A stretch of DNA of 64,000 nt from Chryseobacterium herbae (GTDB lineage Bacteria; Bacteroidota; Bacteroidia; Flavobacteriales; Weeksellaceae): NCBI RefSeq assembly GCF_025154075.1, contig NZ_JAOAMU010000003.1, forward strand, positions 459,713 to 523,712. The letters run 5' to 3'. The position numbers and the translations under genes were made by a program. The notes beneath the pieces are model-generated. The model was given only the letters and a program-made list of their open reading frames with translations. It ran no database searches and was not told the DNA's origin. Below are positions 31,262-40,877 of the stretch, piece by piece (positions within the stretch are counted from its first letter, which is position 1; each line of letters opens with the position of its first letter).

Positions 31262-31330
31262 TAGATTAGAGATTTTTAGATTAGAGACAAGAGAATAAAA
31301 TCTCTGATCTCTTGTCTATAGGTCTATGGT
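31262..31330. repeat. Intergenic repeat of the TTAGATTAGAG type with a hairpin
   Basis: TTAGATTAGAGA units are followed by AGACAAGAGA (about 31283), which pairs with TCTCTTGTCT (about 31307). It fills the whole gmk-yicC gap. Confidence 0.55.
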
Positions 31331-32188
31331 CTATAATACGTTTAACGTCTGTTCTTTAATTTTTTCCAAATCATCTTTCATCATGACCACCAGTTTCTGG
31401 ATTTCTGCATGATTGGCTTTTGAGCCTAAAGTATTGATTTCTCTTCCGATCTCCTGAGAAATAAAACCAAGTTTTTTTCCGTTGAAATCTTCATTGTCCA
31501 TTACTTCTTTGTAGTACTTCAAATGCTGGGTAAGTCTTACTTTTTCCTCTGCAATATCAAGTTTCTCTGTGAAATAAGCCATTTCCTGATAGAAACGCGT
31601 CTCGTCTACGTTTTCAAACTCTTTTAAAGATTTCTGATAACGTTCTTTTACAGCAATGATTCTCTCTTCTTCAAAAGGAATAACTTCTAAAAGGTATTTG
31701 TCAATATTCCGGATATTTCTTTCCAGTTCTTCGTGTAAGATACCTCCTTCCGTTTTTCTGAATTCCATGAAACGGTCTACCGCTGCATGAACGATTTTTG
31801 CCAGAGCCTCCCATTCGCCTTCCGTAAGTTCGTCAGGTCTTGAAGAGATCGCATCCGGAAGTCTTACCGCCATTTTCAGGTATTCAAAGTCCGGGCCGTC
31901 CGAAGCGATGTTACGAAGCTCATTCATATAAGAGTCAATTAAACTCCTGTTGATTTTCACGTCGTTTGTCTCTTCCAGATTCTCCAGATTGATGTAGCAG
32001 TCTACCTTTCCACGGATAATTCTGTCGTTAAGGATTTTTCTGATCTCGAATTCCTTTTCTTTATAACGTAAAGGAACTTTAATATTTAAATCAAAGCTTT
32101 TGCTGTTCAAGGATTTAATATCTATTGAGATCTTTTTCCCTTCAAAAACACCTTCGGCTCTGCCGAATCCGGTCATTGATAAAATCAT
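31331..32188 (-). CDS. yicC: YicC family endoribonuclease
   Basis: This 285-aa protein starts with MILSMTGFGRAEG, the conserved YicC opening, followed by SIDIKSLNSKSFDLN and a long helical middle. It ends with the family tail GFISQEIGREINTLGSKAN. YicC homologues are RNases acting on small RNAs in E. coli; the same role here is by homology. It precedes gmk on the same strand, a conserved gene order. It diverges from miaA with 43 bp between starts. Confidence 0.93.
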   Translation of the reverse strand: MILSMTGFGRAEGVFEGKKISIDIKSLNSKSFDLNIKVPLRYKEKEFEIRKILNDRIIRGKVDCYINLENLEETNDVKINRSLIDSYMNELRNIASDGPDFEYLKMAVRLPDAISSRPDELTEGEWEALAKIVHAAVDRFMEFRKTEGGILHEELERNIRNIDKYLLEVIPFEEERIIAVKERYQKSLKEFENVDETRFYQEMAYFTEKLDIAEEKVRLTQHLKYYKEVMDNEDFNGKKLGFISQEIGREINTLGSKANHAEIQKLVVMMKDDLEKIKEQTLNVL

Positions 32189-32203
32189 AGTTTTTTATTG
32201 TTG

Positions 32204-32211
32204 TACAAAGA
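32204..32211 (-). promoter_or_regulatory. -7 element TATCTTTG of yicC-gmk
   Basis: A full TAnnTTTG match on the minus strand, 15 bp before the yicC ATG, in the 43-bp yicC-miaA gap. Confidence 0.45.
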
Positions 32212-32231
32212 TAAACATTTAAATTAGCACT

Positions 32232-33143
32232 GTGAAAAAATTGATTTCTGTTGTAGGCCCCACCGGAATAGGTAAAACGAGACTGGCCATTGATCTGGCC
32301 AACCATTTCAATACGGAAATTGTTTCCTGTGATTCCCGTCAGTTTTTTAAAGAAATGAAAATAGGTACTGCATCACCTTCGGAAGAAGAGCTGGCGCAGG
32401 CACCTCATCATTTTATCGGGAACCTTTCGGTTCAGGAATATTATTCTATCGGGCAGTATGAGGAAGATGCTTTAAAAAAACTCAATGAACTTTTTGTGAA
32501 TCATGACACCGTCATTCTGGTAGGTGGAAGTATGATGTATGAAAAAGCGGTAATTGAAGGGCTCAATGATCTTCCTGAAGCTGATGAAAACAACCAGAAG
32601 AAACTTCAGGAAATACTGGATACGGAAGGAATCGAAAAACTTCAAAACATTTTAAAAGAGCTCGATCCCGAGTATTTTGAAGTGGTGGATTTTCACAATC
32701 ACCGAAGACTTTTACGCGCTATTGATGTGATCTGGCAGACGGATAAAACATATTCTGAACAGATTGCTGTTTCTCAGGATTCCAGAGATTTCAACGTGAT
32801 CCGTATCGGAATTAAAGCTCCGAGAGAAGAACTGTACGACCGAATCAACAGAAGGGTAGATATCATGATGGAGAAAGGGCTTTTGGCTGAGGCTGAAAGT
32901 TTGGAAGCATATAAAGACCTTACGGCATTGAAAACGGTTGGATATTCCGAACTGTTCAAATATTTTGATGGGGAATGGGATCTTGATTTTGCCGTTTCCG
33001 AGATCAAAAAAAACAGCCGCAGATATGCAAAACGTCAGCTGACATGGTACAGAAAAGCGGATGATATTCACTATCTGTCATTGGGGTATTCACAAGAAGA
33101 TTTTGATCATTTAATTGAATTTATTTCCACTTCAAATCAATAG
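32232..33143 (+). CDS. miaA: tRNA dimethylallyltransferase
   Basis: The 303-aa enzyme adds dimethylallyl to A37 of tRNAs reading UNN codons. It starts at GTG (32232-32234) rather than ATG; KKLISVVGPTGIGKTRLAID with the P-loop GPTGIGKT (9-16) must be included. Other landmarks are SCDSRQFFKEMKIGTA, FIGNLSVQEYYSIGQYE, LVGGSMMY and the C-terminal KRQLTWYRK. Length is typical. Confidence 0.96.
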   Translation: MKKLISVVGPTGIGKTRLAIDLANHFNTEIVSCDSRQFFKEMKIGTASPSEEELAQAPHHFIGNLSVQEYYSIGQYEEDALKKLNELFVNHDTVILVGGSMMYEKAVIEGLNDLPEADENNQKKLQEILDTEGIEKLQNILKELDPEYFEVVDFHNHRRLLRAIDVIWQTDKTYSEQIAVSQDSRDFNVIRIGIKAPREELYDRINRRVDIMMEKGLLAEAESLEAYKDLTALKTVGYSELFKYFDGEWDLDFAVSEIKKNSRRYAKRQLTWYRKADDIHYLSLGYSQEDFDHLIEFISTSNQ

Positions 33144-33260
33144 AAAATTCCTTCTATTTTAAAAATAATATCAGTTTATAAAAAGTTTTATCGTTTTTTT
33201 TTATTTAAATTGGGCTTGAAAATAGAACCATTTCTAAACACAATTTAAATCAATTGAATT

Positions 33261-33878
33261 ATGAAAAAACTAATTATATCGGGTTTGATACCTCTGATGA
33301 TCTTCACAAGCTGTGAAAGAGCTTCCAGTCAGGAAACCCAAAAGGAGAATGTTAAAAATAATGTTCAGAGTATTGAAAACCCATTGGGCATTCCCCTCCC
33401 TTCAGAAATCAGCAGTACAGAAACGGTATGCATTCTGTTGCGTCATGCAGAAAAAGAAAACGTTGGAACAGATCCTGATCTTACCAATGCAGGTAAGCTG
33501 AGAGCGGACGAATTGAAACGTTTGCTGGGAAATGTTCATATAGATAATATTTATACTACAGCATACAATCGTACACGCCAAACAGCCATTCCACTGGCAG
33601 AGAGTAAAGGAATTGTTATTAAAGAATATGCGCCGGCTGCTACTATTGCTGCCACTCAAGTATTTATTAACAACATTCTTGCACAAAATCAAGGAAAAGT
33701 TGTTGTTATTATCGGCCATTCCAATACAGTTCCTGAAATGGTAAAAGTATTGAGTAATAATGCGTTGAATGTGACCATCAGTGAGACACAGTTTGATAAT
33801 ATATTTATTACGAAAAACTCTGCAGCAGCGGGATCTGTGTTTGCTGTTCAAAAAAAGTTTGGACAAAGTACACCATAA
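33261..33878 (+). CDS. Histidine phosphatase family lipoprotein
   Basis: The 205-aa precursor has lipobox MIFTSC (Cys18). The phosphoglycerate-mutase-type domain has the RHG-like motif LLRHAEKEN (R61, H62 the phospho-acceptor), DLTNAGKLRADELKRLL, the second arginine in YNRTRQTAIPLAE and the catalytic IIGHSNTVPEMVK. It is therefore a probable phosphomonoesterase facing the periplasm or cell surface; the substrate is unknown. Monocistronic. Confidence 0.88.
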   Translation: MKKLIISGLIPLMIFTSCERASSQETQKENVKNNVQSIENPLGIPLPSEISSTETVCILLRHAEKENVGTDPDLTNAGKLRADELKRLLGNVHIDNIYTTAYNRTRQTAIPLAESKGIVIKEYAPAATIAATQVFINNILAQNQGKVVVIIGHSNTVPEMVKVLSNNALNVTISETQFDNIFITKNSAAAGSVFAVQKKFGQSTP

Positions 33879-33887
33879 GACCTGAGC

Positions 33888-33928
33888 TTTATTAAAAAAT
33901 GCGGTCCCTGAAAAGAGACCGCACTAAA
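33888..33928 (-). terminator. Terminator of the RND efflux operon
   Basis: On the minus strand TGCGGTC pairs with GACCGCA across an 8-10-nt loop and is followed by TTTTTTA. Confidence 0.75.
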
Positions 33929-33947
33929 AACAATATAATTAAATTTA

Positions 33948-35360
33948 CTACTTCCAACCGCCGCCAAGAGCTCTGTAAAGATCTACAATGCTGCTCAGTC
34001 TCTGTCTTTTTACAGACGCAAGATTCAGTTCAGCCTGCAGAGAATTTCCCTGAGCTGTAATCACTTCTAAGTAATTGGCCATACCGCCTTTGTAAAGCAT
34101 TTCTGCACTTTTTATTCCGTTTTTCAACGTGGTTACCTGATCTGTTGCTTTCTGTTCCTGAACTTTTAAACTTTCATTAGAAACCAAAGCATCGGAAACT
34201 TCACCTACTGCATTTAAAACAGACTGACGGAATGCCAGCACATTTTTCTCTCTCTGGATTTTAGCTACGTTAAGATCCGTTTTCAATTGTCTTTTCTGGA
34301 AAATAGGCTGAGTAATTCCACCCAATACAGACCCGAACAAAGAAGCCGGAATCTGGAACCAGTTGTCAATTTTAAATGAATTCACACCTCCGTTAGCTGT
34401 AATTTTCAAAGCAGGATACATATTAGCCTGAGCAATTCCAACCATTGAATTGGACTCCAGCAGAACCAGTTCCTGCTGACGGACATCCGGACGACGGCTT
34501 ACCATCGCTGCAGGAAGACCCGTTGAAATATTCTGTGGAAGGGAAGTATCAGACATTTCAATCGTTCTGTTCACTTTATTTGGATTTTCACCCACAAGAA
34601 TACTTAAAGCATTTTCCTGGATGGCAATATTTTGCTCCAACTGAGTGATCAGAAGTTCTGTAGATTGTTTCTGAGCTGTTGCCTGCTGAACCCCTAAAGA
34701 AGTGGTATCTCCACTTTGCCACATTTTTTCAGTAATGGAAAGCGTATTGGTACTTAATTCCAGATTTGATTTTGCGATCTGAATCTGTTTGTCAAGCATC
34801 AATAGATTATAATATCCCTGTGCGATAGCTGCTACGACCTGTGTCTGGACAGCTTTTGTCGCTTCGTAGGTCTGCAGATACTGCATTCTTGAAACTTCCT
34901 GCTGGTTTTTAATTTTCCCCCAGATATCCGCTTCCCATGAAAGGTTGAAGGCTGCATTATAATCCTCAACATGGCTCTGACCTAAAAATGAATTTAAGCT
35001 TTTTCCGTTCATGCTGTTTTCAGAAGGTTTTGAAATTTGCGCTGAAACGGCAAAACCTACATCAGGATACTGAAGATATTTGGCCTGTTTCAGTTTCTCC
35101 TGTGAAGAAGCGACCTGTTTTAAAGCAATCTGAAGATCATAGTTATTTTTAATTCCTTTTTCAATCAAATCCTGTAAAATAGGATCGCTGAAAAACTGTT
35201 TCCATTCCAAATTGGCAATACTCGCTGTATCAGCAGTAGCCGTGTACTGGAACTTTTCCGGAAGCTGTAGGTCAGGTTCGGTGTAAGCCAGTTTGGACAC
35301 ACACGACACCGCGCCTAGAGCTAATATAAGGGTTAAGATAAAATTCTTAATTCTTTTCAT
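33948..35360 (-). CDS. RND efflux outer-membrane channel lipoprotein (OprM/NodT type)
   Basis: The ATG at 35360 gives a 470-aa lipoprotein with signal peptide KNFILTLILALGAVSC; an upstream ATG (35390) would add ten residues before the signal peptide and is less likely. The TolC-like duplicated structure is visible (DLQIALKQVASSQEKLKQA, QVVAAIAQGYYNLLMLDKQI, RRPDVRQQELVLLESNSMVG, NAVGEVSDALVSNESL). It forms the outer-membrane exit of the tripartite pump encoded just upstream. Confidence 0.93.
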   Translation of the reverse strand: MKRIKNFILTLILALGAVSCVSKLAYTEPDLQLPEKFQYTATADTASIANLEWKQFFSDPILQDLIEKGIKNNYDLQIALKQVASSQEKLKQAKYLQYPDVGFAVSAQISKPSENSMNGKSLNSFLGQSHVEDYNAAFNLSWEADIWGKIKNQQEVSRMQYLQTYEATKAVQTQVVAAIAQGYYNLLMLDKQIQIAKSNLELSTNTLSITEKMWQSGDTTSLGVQQATAQKQSTELLITQLEQNIAIQENALSILVGENPNKVNRTIEMSDTSLPQNISTGLPAAMVSRRPDVRQQELVLLESNSMVGIAQANMYPALKITANGGVNSFKIDNWFQIPASLFGSVLGGITQPIFQKRQLKTDLNVAKIQREKNVLAFRQSVLNAVGEVSDALVSNESLKVQEQKATDQVTTLKNGIKSAEMLYKGGMANYLEVITAQGNSLQAELNLASVKRQRLSSIVDLYRALGGGWK

Positions 35361-35512
35361 AGTATTAAATAGACTTTTAGTTGAATACAAAACTTTGAGA
35401 GGTTTTGGTAAAGCAAAGAGGTCTTTAGTAGGAGAATACTTTGCTTTTTTTATGATATTAGTTTGAATAGTTGCTTCTCTATGAGTCTCAAAGTTTTGTA
35501 TATCAATATATA

Positions 35513-38500
35513 TTAATGAGCTGTGGTTAGAAGTTCTTCTTCCAATTTCTGTCTTTGAAGTCTTTTATTTTTTCTGCTCGGCATTTTTTCATGCAGATAC
35601 TGGAAAATCACATACAATACCGGGATGATGAAAATCCCGAATATCACTCCTGTCAGCATTCCTCCTACAGTACTGTACCCGATAGAGTGGTTACCTTTTG
35701 CTGAAGCTCCCTGCGTCCATACCAATGGAAGCATTCCCACGATAAAGGCGAAAGAGGTCATCAGGATCGGTCTCAAACGTAATCTTGAAGCCTGCAGTGC
35801 AGATTCAATCAGACTCTTACCTGCTTTTCTTCTCTGAACAGCAAATTCTACAATCAGGATGGCATTTTTAGCCAATAGCCCGACGAGCATGATTAATCCA
35901 ACCTGAACGTAAATATTGTTATCAATTCCAGCTAGCCCCGTGAAAGCAAATACTCCGAATATCCCTGTAGGAATGGTAAGAATAATTGCAAACGGAAGGA
36001 TGTAGCTTTCGTACTGAGCTGCCAGAAGGAAGTACACAAACAAGATACTTAAAAGGAAGACAAATACCGTCTGACCACCTGTTTTGATTTCTTCACGTGT
36101 GATTCCCGTCCATTCGTAACCATAACCTCTAGGAAGTGACTGTTTTGCAACTTCTTCTACCGCTTTAATCGCATCTCCGGTACTGTATCCAGGTTTTGGA
36201 GTTCCGTTGATCGTTACTGCGTTGAACAGGTTATTTCTTGTTACCGTTTCAGGTCCGAAGGTTCTCTTTAAGGTTACCAGTGTTTTCGCCGGAACCATTT
36301 CTCCTGATTTATTCTTTACATAAATCCCTTCCAGAGAATTGATATCTGTACGGTAAGGAATATCTGCCTGAGCCATTACTCTGTAGTATTTTCCGAATCT
36401 GTTGAAATCTGAAACGAAACTACTTCCGTAATAGATCTGCATCGTCTGCATCAGTTCTGTGATAGAAACACCCAGCTGATTGGCTTTGTCAGCATCTACA
36501 TCAATTGTATACTGAGGATTTCCTGCGGCATACGTGGTAAAAGCAAATGCAATCTCCGGACGTTTCATCAGTTCCCCGATGAAGGCCTGAGTTGTTGTTC
36601 CCAATTGCTCAAAAGAGCTGTTCGTTTTATCCTGAAGCATAAACTCAAAACCGGAAACGTTACCAAATCCCTGTACGGTTGGGAAGTTGAAGAAGAACGC
36701 GTTTGCATCTTTTACCTGACTTACTTTTCCTGTCAGAGTAGCTGCGATCTGATCCGGATCTTTCATCTCGCCACGTTTATCATAATCTTTAAGTTTAATG
36801 AAACCTGCAGAATAAGGAGAAGCGTTGGCATTACTGATGAAGTTCATTCCATCCGCTACCCAAAGGTGGTTCGTAGCTTTTTCACCGTTGATGATCTTGT
36901 CAATCTGTGCCGTAGCTCTGTGCGTTCTTTCCAGTGAACTTCCCGGAGGTGTGTTAACTGCATAAAGAACAAATCCCTGGTCTTCGGTAGGAATAAATCC
37001 TGACGGTGCTTTTTTAATTAAGAAAACACTTGCAGCGGTAATAACTACCAGACCTCCTATCGCAACCCATTTATTTTTAATTAAAAATTTAAGGCTATAG
37101 ATATATTTTCGGGTCATATTATTGAAGGCCACATTAAATGCGTTGAAGAATCTTGCTCCAAAGCCTGTTTTATGACCGTGTTCTCCATGTTCTCCCTGAG
37201 GATCTTTTAGGAACATCGCACATAAAGCCGGACTCAATGTCAAGGCGTTCACTGCAGAAATCAGGATGGCAATTACCAGAGTAAAGGCAAACTGTCTGTA
37301 GAACACCCCTGCTGGACCCTGCATGAAACCTACCGGAATAAATACGGCACACATCACCAAAGTAATGGAGATAATAGCCCCGGAAATTTCACTCATAGAG
37401 TTCGTCGTTGCCTGATCTACTGCCATTCCTGTCTGTTCCATTTTGGAATGGACGGCTTCCACTACAACGATGGCATCATCCACCACAATACCGATGGCGA
37501 GTACCAGTGCAAACAACGTAAGCATGTTGATACTGAAACCAAACAGCTGCAGGAAGAAGAACGTTCCGATGATCGCAACGGGTACCGCAATAGCCGGAAT
37601 CAATGTAGATCTGAAATCCTGAAGGAAAATATACACAACCAGAAATACCAGAATAAATGCAATCACCAAAGTTTCAACAACCTGATGGATAGAAGCATCA
37701 AGGAAGTCCTTAGAATTGTACATGATGATAGGCTCAACTCCTTTTGGAAGGGTAGTTTTCATCTGATCAACCTGTTTTTCAATTTCAGTTAAAATTTCAT
37801 TCGCGTTGGAACCTGCCGTCTGCAGAATAGCAAATCCGGCAACCGGTTTTCCGTCTACTCTGTTGGTCGCTGTATAAGTATAAGAACCGAATTCTACTCT
37901 CGCTACATCTTTTAATCGTAAGAATGATCCGTCATTGTTCGCTTTAATGGCGATATTTTCATAATCTTCATTCTTGCTTAGTTTTCCTTTATATTTAAGG
38001 ATATACTCATACGTTTCCTTACTTCCCTGGCCCAAACGTCCCGGAGCAGCTTCAAGGTTGTGATCTTTAACTGCCGCAAGCACTTCCTGTGGAGAAAGAT
38101 TGTTGGCTGCCAGTCTGTCCGGTTTCAGCCAGAGTCTCATGGAATAATCTCTCGTTCCGAAAACCTGAGCTTGCGCAACTCCCGGAATACGCTGTATCTG
38201 TGGAATTACGTTGATTTTAAGGTAATTCTGTAAGAAAAGTTCATCGTACTGTTTTGGATCATCACTGCTCAGTCCCATGAACATAATCATACTGTTCTGA
38301 ACTTTCTGCGTGGAAATCCCCGCCTGTACCACTTCCTGAGGAAGCTGGCTCATAGCTTTCGATACCCTGTTCTGTACGTTTACTGCAGCATTATCGGCAT
38401 CAGCCCCCTGTTTGAAATATACGCTCAGGGTCATCGTACCGTCGTTACTGGAATTGGAGGTCATATAGGTCATGTTCTCCACTCCGTTCACTGCTTCTTC

Positions 38501-38695
38501 AATAGGGGTGGCTACCGAACGGGCAACTACTTCAGCATTAGCTCCAGGATAGAAAGCCGTTACCTGAACACTCGGTGGAGCAATATCGGGAAAGAGGGCA
38601 ATCGGTAAATTAAAGAGGGACAGTGCCCCCAATAATAGGAGTATTATGGAGATGACCGTTGAAAGTACCGGTCTTTCTATAAATTGTTTTAACAT
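35513..38695 (-). CDS. RND efflux permease, HAE1 (AcrB/MexB) family
   Basis: The 1060-aa inner-membrane pump has 12 membrane segments. Landmarks: FIERPVLSTVISIILLLLGA at the N-terminus, the proton-relay aspartates in GIVVDDAIVVVEAV (TM4), GFIPTEDQGFV, and AKNAILIVEFAVQRRKAGKS near TM11. Full length and without frameshift. This family typically exports hydrophobic drugs, dyes or detergents. It is separated by 40 bp from the adaptor gene and by 152 bp from the outer-membrane channel gene. Confidence 0.96.
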   Translation of the reverse strand: MLKQFIERPVLSTVISIILLLLGALSLFNLPIALFPDIAPPSVQVTAFYPGANAEVVARSVATPIEEAVNGVENMTYMTSNSSNDGTMTLSVYFKQGADADNAAVNVQNRVSKAMSQLPQEVVQAGISTQKVQNSMIMFMGLSSDDPKQYDELFLQNYLKINVIPQIQRIPGVAQAQVFGTRDYSMRLWLKPDRLAANNLSPQEVLAAVKDHNLEAAPGRLGQGSKETYEYILKYKGKLSKNEDYENIAIKANNDGSFLRLKDVARVEFGSYTYTATNRVDGKPVAGFAILQTAGSNANEILTEIEKQVDQMKTTLPKGVEPIIMYNSKDFLDASIHQVVETLVIAFILVFLVVYIFLQDFRSTLIPAIAVPVAIIGTFFFLQLFGFSINMLTLFALVLAIGIVVDDAIVVVEAVHSKMEQTGMAVDQATTNSMSEISGAIISITLVMCAVFIPVGFMQGPAGVFYRQFAFTLVIAILISAVNALTLSPALCAMFLKDPQGEHGEHGHKTGFGARFFNAFNVAFNNMTRKYIYSLKFLIKNKWVAIGGLVVITAASVFLIKKAPSGFIPTEDQGFVLYAVNTPPGSSLERTHRATAQIDKIINGEKATNHLWVADGMNFISNANASPYSAGFIKLKDYDKRGEMKDPDQIAATLTGKVSQVKDANAFFFNFPTVQGFGNVSGFEFMLQDKTNSSFEQLGTTTQAFIGELMKRPEIAFAFTTYAAGNPQYTIDVDADKANQLGVSITELMQTMQIYYGSSFVSDFNRFGKYYRVMAQADIPYRTDINSLEGIYVKNKSGEMVPAKTLVTLKRTFGPETVTRNNLFNAVTINGTPKPGYSTGDAIKAVEEVAKQSLPRGYGYEWTGITREEIKTGGQTVFVFLLSILFVYFLLAAQYESYILPFAIILTIPTGIFGVFAFTGLAGIDNNIYVQVGLIMLVGLLAKNAILIVEFAVQRRKAGKSLIESALQASRLRLRPILMTSFAFIVGMLPLVWTQGASAKGNHSIGYSTVGGMLTGVIFGIFIIPVLYVIFQYLHEKMPSRKNKRLQRQKLEEELLTTAH

Positions 38696-38735
38696 AAGAA
38701 GTTTATTTTTTTAAGTCTTCTGTATTCGGAATAGA

Positions 38736-39896
38736 TTACAAAGGTCTGGCTCTCAACAAGCTGTCGGCAGAGATTGCTTTCGGCTTGATAGAAGCACCAT
38801 CCTTCAAAGCTCCGATTCCGGTGTACACGATTTTTTCTCCTGGAGCTACTCCTTCAGAAATAAAGTAGTAGTTTTCTGTTTTTCCTGAGACTTTAATCGG
38901 CTTGCTGGTTACTTTGTTGTCTTTACCTAAGATATATACGTAGGTTTTGTCCTGAATTTCAAAAGTAGATTCCTGTGGAATGATCAGGGCATTGGAAAGC
39001 ATCTGAGGCATACGCACTCTTCCTGTATTTCCTGTTCTTAAAGCTCCCTGTGCATTAGGGAAAACGGCACGAACGCTGATGGCTCCTGTAGTTTTGTCAA
39101 ACTGACCATCTACAATGCTCATTTTTCCTTTTTGAGGGTAAGTGCTGTTGTCTGCAATCACCAGATCTACCATTGGCATATTCTTCAGCTTTTCATCTAA
39201 AGTTGCTCCCGGATATTTCTTCTGAAATGCGATAAAATCCAGTTCACTTAAAGAGAAGTAAGCATAAATTTCGCTGATGTCCGATAGCAACGTCAATGGA
39301 TTAACATCTGTTCTTGAGATCAGGCTTCCTTTTTTGAAAGGAATTCTTCCGATGTATCCGCTTACCGGTGCTGTGATCGTTGTAAATCCTACATTGATTC
39401 TTGCATTTCCTACTGAAGCTCTGGCTTGTGATGAAGCGGCAACAGCAGCAGCATAATTAGCTTTTGCGGTTTTAAGCTGTACGTCGGAAACTACTTTTGC
39501 GGCTACTAACGGCTGAAGTCTGTCAACTTCCACTTTAGCTTTCTCAATATTGGCATTGGCAGCCTGAAGATTGGCCTGCGCCATATTCACCTGCTCGCCA
39601 TACGCTCTTGAATCTATTTTAAATAATGGCTGTCCGGCTCTTACGTAAGAACCTTCCTCCACATAGATTCTGTCCAGGTATCCGTCTACCTGAGATCTGA
39701 TCTCTACATTGTTTTTACCTTCCAGTGCGGTAGGAAATTCCTGATATGTTGTGGCTGGAGATGTGATCACGGTGTAAACCGGAAGTTCCGGAGCAGGCGG
39801 TGCTGCATTGGAACCTTCTGCTGCTTGGGTACAGTTCTGCAAAAGGATAATACTTGATATAAGTATGATAAACCTTATTTTTCCAGATATTTTCAT
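38736..39896 (-). CDS. RND efflux periplasmic adaptor lipoprotein (AcrA/MexA type)
   Basis: The 386-aa precursor has a signal peptide with LLQNC lipobox (Cys22). Domains in order: lipoyl/barrel-sandwich halves (NNVEIRSQVDGYLDRIYVEE and TTITAPVSGYIGRIPFKKGS) around an alpha-hairpin (~95-165), beta-barrel (LSDISEIYAYFSLSELDF) and membrane-proximal domain. It is first in the adaptor-permease-channel operon, downstream of three operator copies for the neighbouring TetR protein. Confidence 0.95.
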   Translation of the reverse strand: MKISGKIRFIILISSIILLQNCTQAAEGSNAAPPAPELPVYTVITSPATTYQEFPTALEGKNNVEIRSQVDGYLDRIYVEEGSYVRAGQPLFKIDSRAYGEQVNMAQANLQAANANIEKAKVEVDRLQPLVAAKVVSDVQLKTAKANYAAAVAASSQARASVGNARINVGFTTITAPVSGYIGRIPFKKGSLISRTDVNPLTLLSDISEIYAYFSLSELDFIAFQKKYPGATLDEKLKNMPMVDLVIADNSTYPQKGKMSIVDGQFDKTTGAISVRAVFPNAQGALRTGNTGRVRMPQMLSNALIIPQESTFEIQDKTYVYILGKDNKVTSKPIKVSGKTENYYFISEGVAPGEKIVYTGIGALKDGASIKPKAISADSLLRARPL

Positions 39897-39969
39897 TGTG
39901 GGTTTATTTTTTTTAATGAAGTGTTAGATTTAAGTAATAATGTCTTTTAAATTAATTCTGGTATATTTC

Positions 39970-39982
39970 CTAACGGTGTTAA
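39970..39982. promoter_or_regulatory. TetR operator copy 1 (CTAACGGTGTTAA)
   Basis: Copy 1 of a near-palindromic CTAACrGTGTTA motif lies 74 bp upstream of the adaptor ATG, inside a ~40-bp direct repeat shared with 40215-40255 (GGTATATTTCCTAACGGTG, then TTAAT and a poly-A stretch). Confidence 0.6.
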
Positions 39983-40109
39983 TATTTAGTTCAAAAAAAA
40001 ATACAGAATTTTTAATAAAGGGTCAGATCGTCATTTTCATAAGTGCTGTCTGTTTTTAATGTTGAAATGTATATATAAAATGAGGTGTATTAATTGTGTG
40101 TTAATTTAT

Positions 40110-40122
40110 CTAACAGTGTTAA
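40110..40122. promoter_or_regulatory. TetR operator copy 2 (CTAACAGTGTTAA)
   Basis: This copy has A in place of the central G, making CTAACAGTGTTA the most symmetric form (TAACA-TGTTA). Confidence 0.55.
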
Positions 40123-40223
40123 GTAGATAGTAAAAGCTGTCCTGAAATTTTAAATTATAGTTTCCATGTTACTTTTTTTAATTTTTTAACTGAATATTTT
40201 ACTGATATTCGGTGGTATATTTC

Positions 40224-40236
40224 CTAACGGTGTTAA
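40224..40236. promoter_or_regulatory. TetR operator copy 3 (CTAACGGTGTTAA)
   Basis: This copy shares the extended direct repeat with copy 1. It lies just past the tetR stop codon, and is 340 bp upstream of the adaptor start. Confidence 0.55.
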
Positions 40237-40255
40237 TTTTTGATTCAAAAAAAAT

Positions 40256-40852
40256 TTACAAAGACTTAACGAAAGCAGAAACCGTTTCGTCTAAAGTCGT
40301 TTTATTCATCGTAGAAGGAATATCTGTATTTCGCATCATCATAATAGAGATCAAACCGTGTACCGCTGAAAATAGAGCGTGTGACATATGACAGGCATTG
40401 TCCGGATTGGATCCGTTCTTCTTAATGATGTTGAAGGTACACTCATAGATCAGGTCCTGAAATGACGAAAATTCTTCTTTCATCTGGCCCTTACCACTAC
40501 ACTGCATTCCCAAACCGAACATCAGCTGATAGTATTCTTTATTCTTAAAAGCGAAATCCCAGTAGGCATCTACTATAGCAGTAAGCTGCTCTTCCGGAGT
40601 TTCGAATTTCTGCTGAGCTTTTAATAACTCTATATGAAGACAATGAAAACCGTTGATAGAAATTTCATACAAAATAGCTTCTTTGTTTTCAAAATAATCA
40701 TATACTACAGGAGCACTGTACTCAATGGCATCTGCAATCTTACGCATTGACAATGAAGCCCAGCCCTCAGTTTTAGCCAAACCGAAAGCAGCCTGCAAAA
40801 TATTTGCACGTATGGATTCTTTCTCTCTTTGGCGACGTTCATGTAAGCCCAT
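40256..40852 (-). CDS. TetR/AcrR family repressor, likely of the efflux operon
   Basis: The 198-aa regulator has a TetR HTH near the N-terminus: RANILQAAFGLAKTEGWASL, then SMRKIADAIEYSAPVVYDYF (about 36-56). The ligand-binding domain is helical and divergent (about 60-198), so the inducer is unknown. Operator-like CTAACGGTGTTAG motifs flank the gene on both sides, including at 40865 just upstream of its own start, consistent with autoregulation and control of the pump. Confidence 0.9.
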   Translation of the reverse strand: MGLHERRQREKESIRANILQAAFGLAKTEGWASLSMRKIADAIEYSAPVVYDYFENKEAILYEISINGFHCLHIELLKAQQKFETPEEQLTAIVDAYWDFAFKNKEYYQLMFGLGMQCSGKGQMKEEFSSFQDLIYECTFNIIKKNGSNPDNACHMSHALFSAVHGLISIMMMRNTDIPSTMNKTTLDETVSAFVKSL

Positions 40853-40864
40853 GATTTTTATTTA

Positions 40865-40877
40865 CTAACGGTGTTAG
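40865..40877. promoter_or_regulatory. TetR operator copy 4 (CTAACGGTGTTAG)
   Basis: A perfect CTAAC/GTTAG arm pair begins 13 bp upstream of the tetR ATG, in position for autorepression. Confidence 0.6.

Larger units (their letters stand above)
39897..40255. other. Regulatory gap upstream of the efflux operon
   Basis: It holds three of the four operator copies and is otherwise AT-rich, with no reading frame of note. The 254-bp separated direct repeat suggests a duplicated promoter-operator. Confidence 0.55.
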
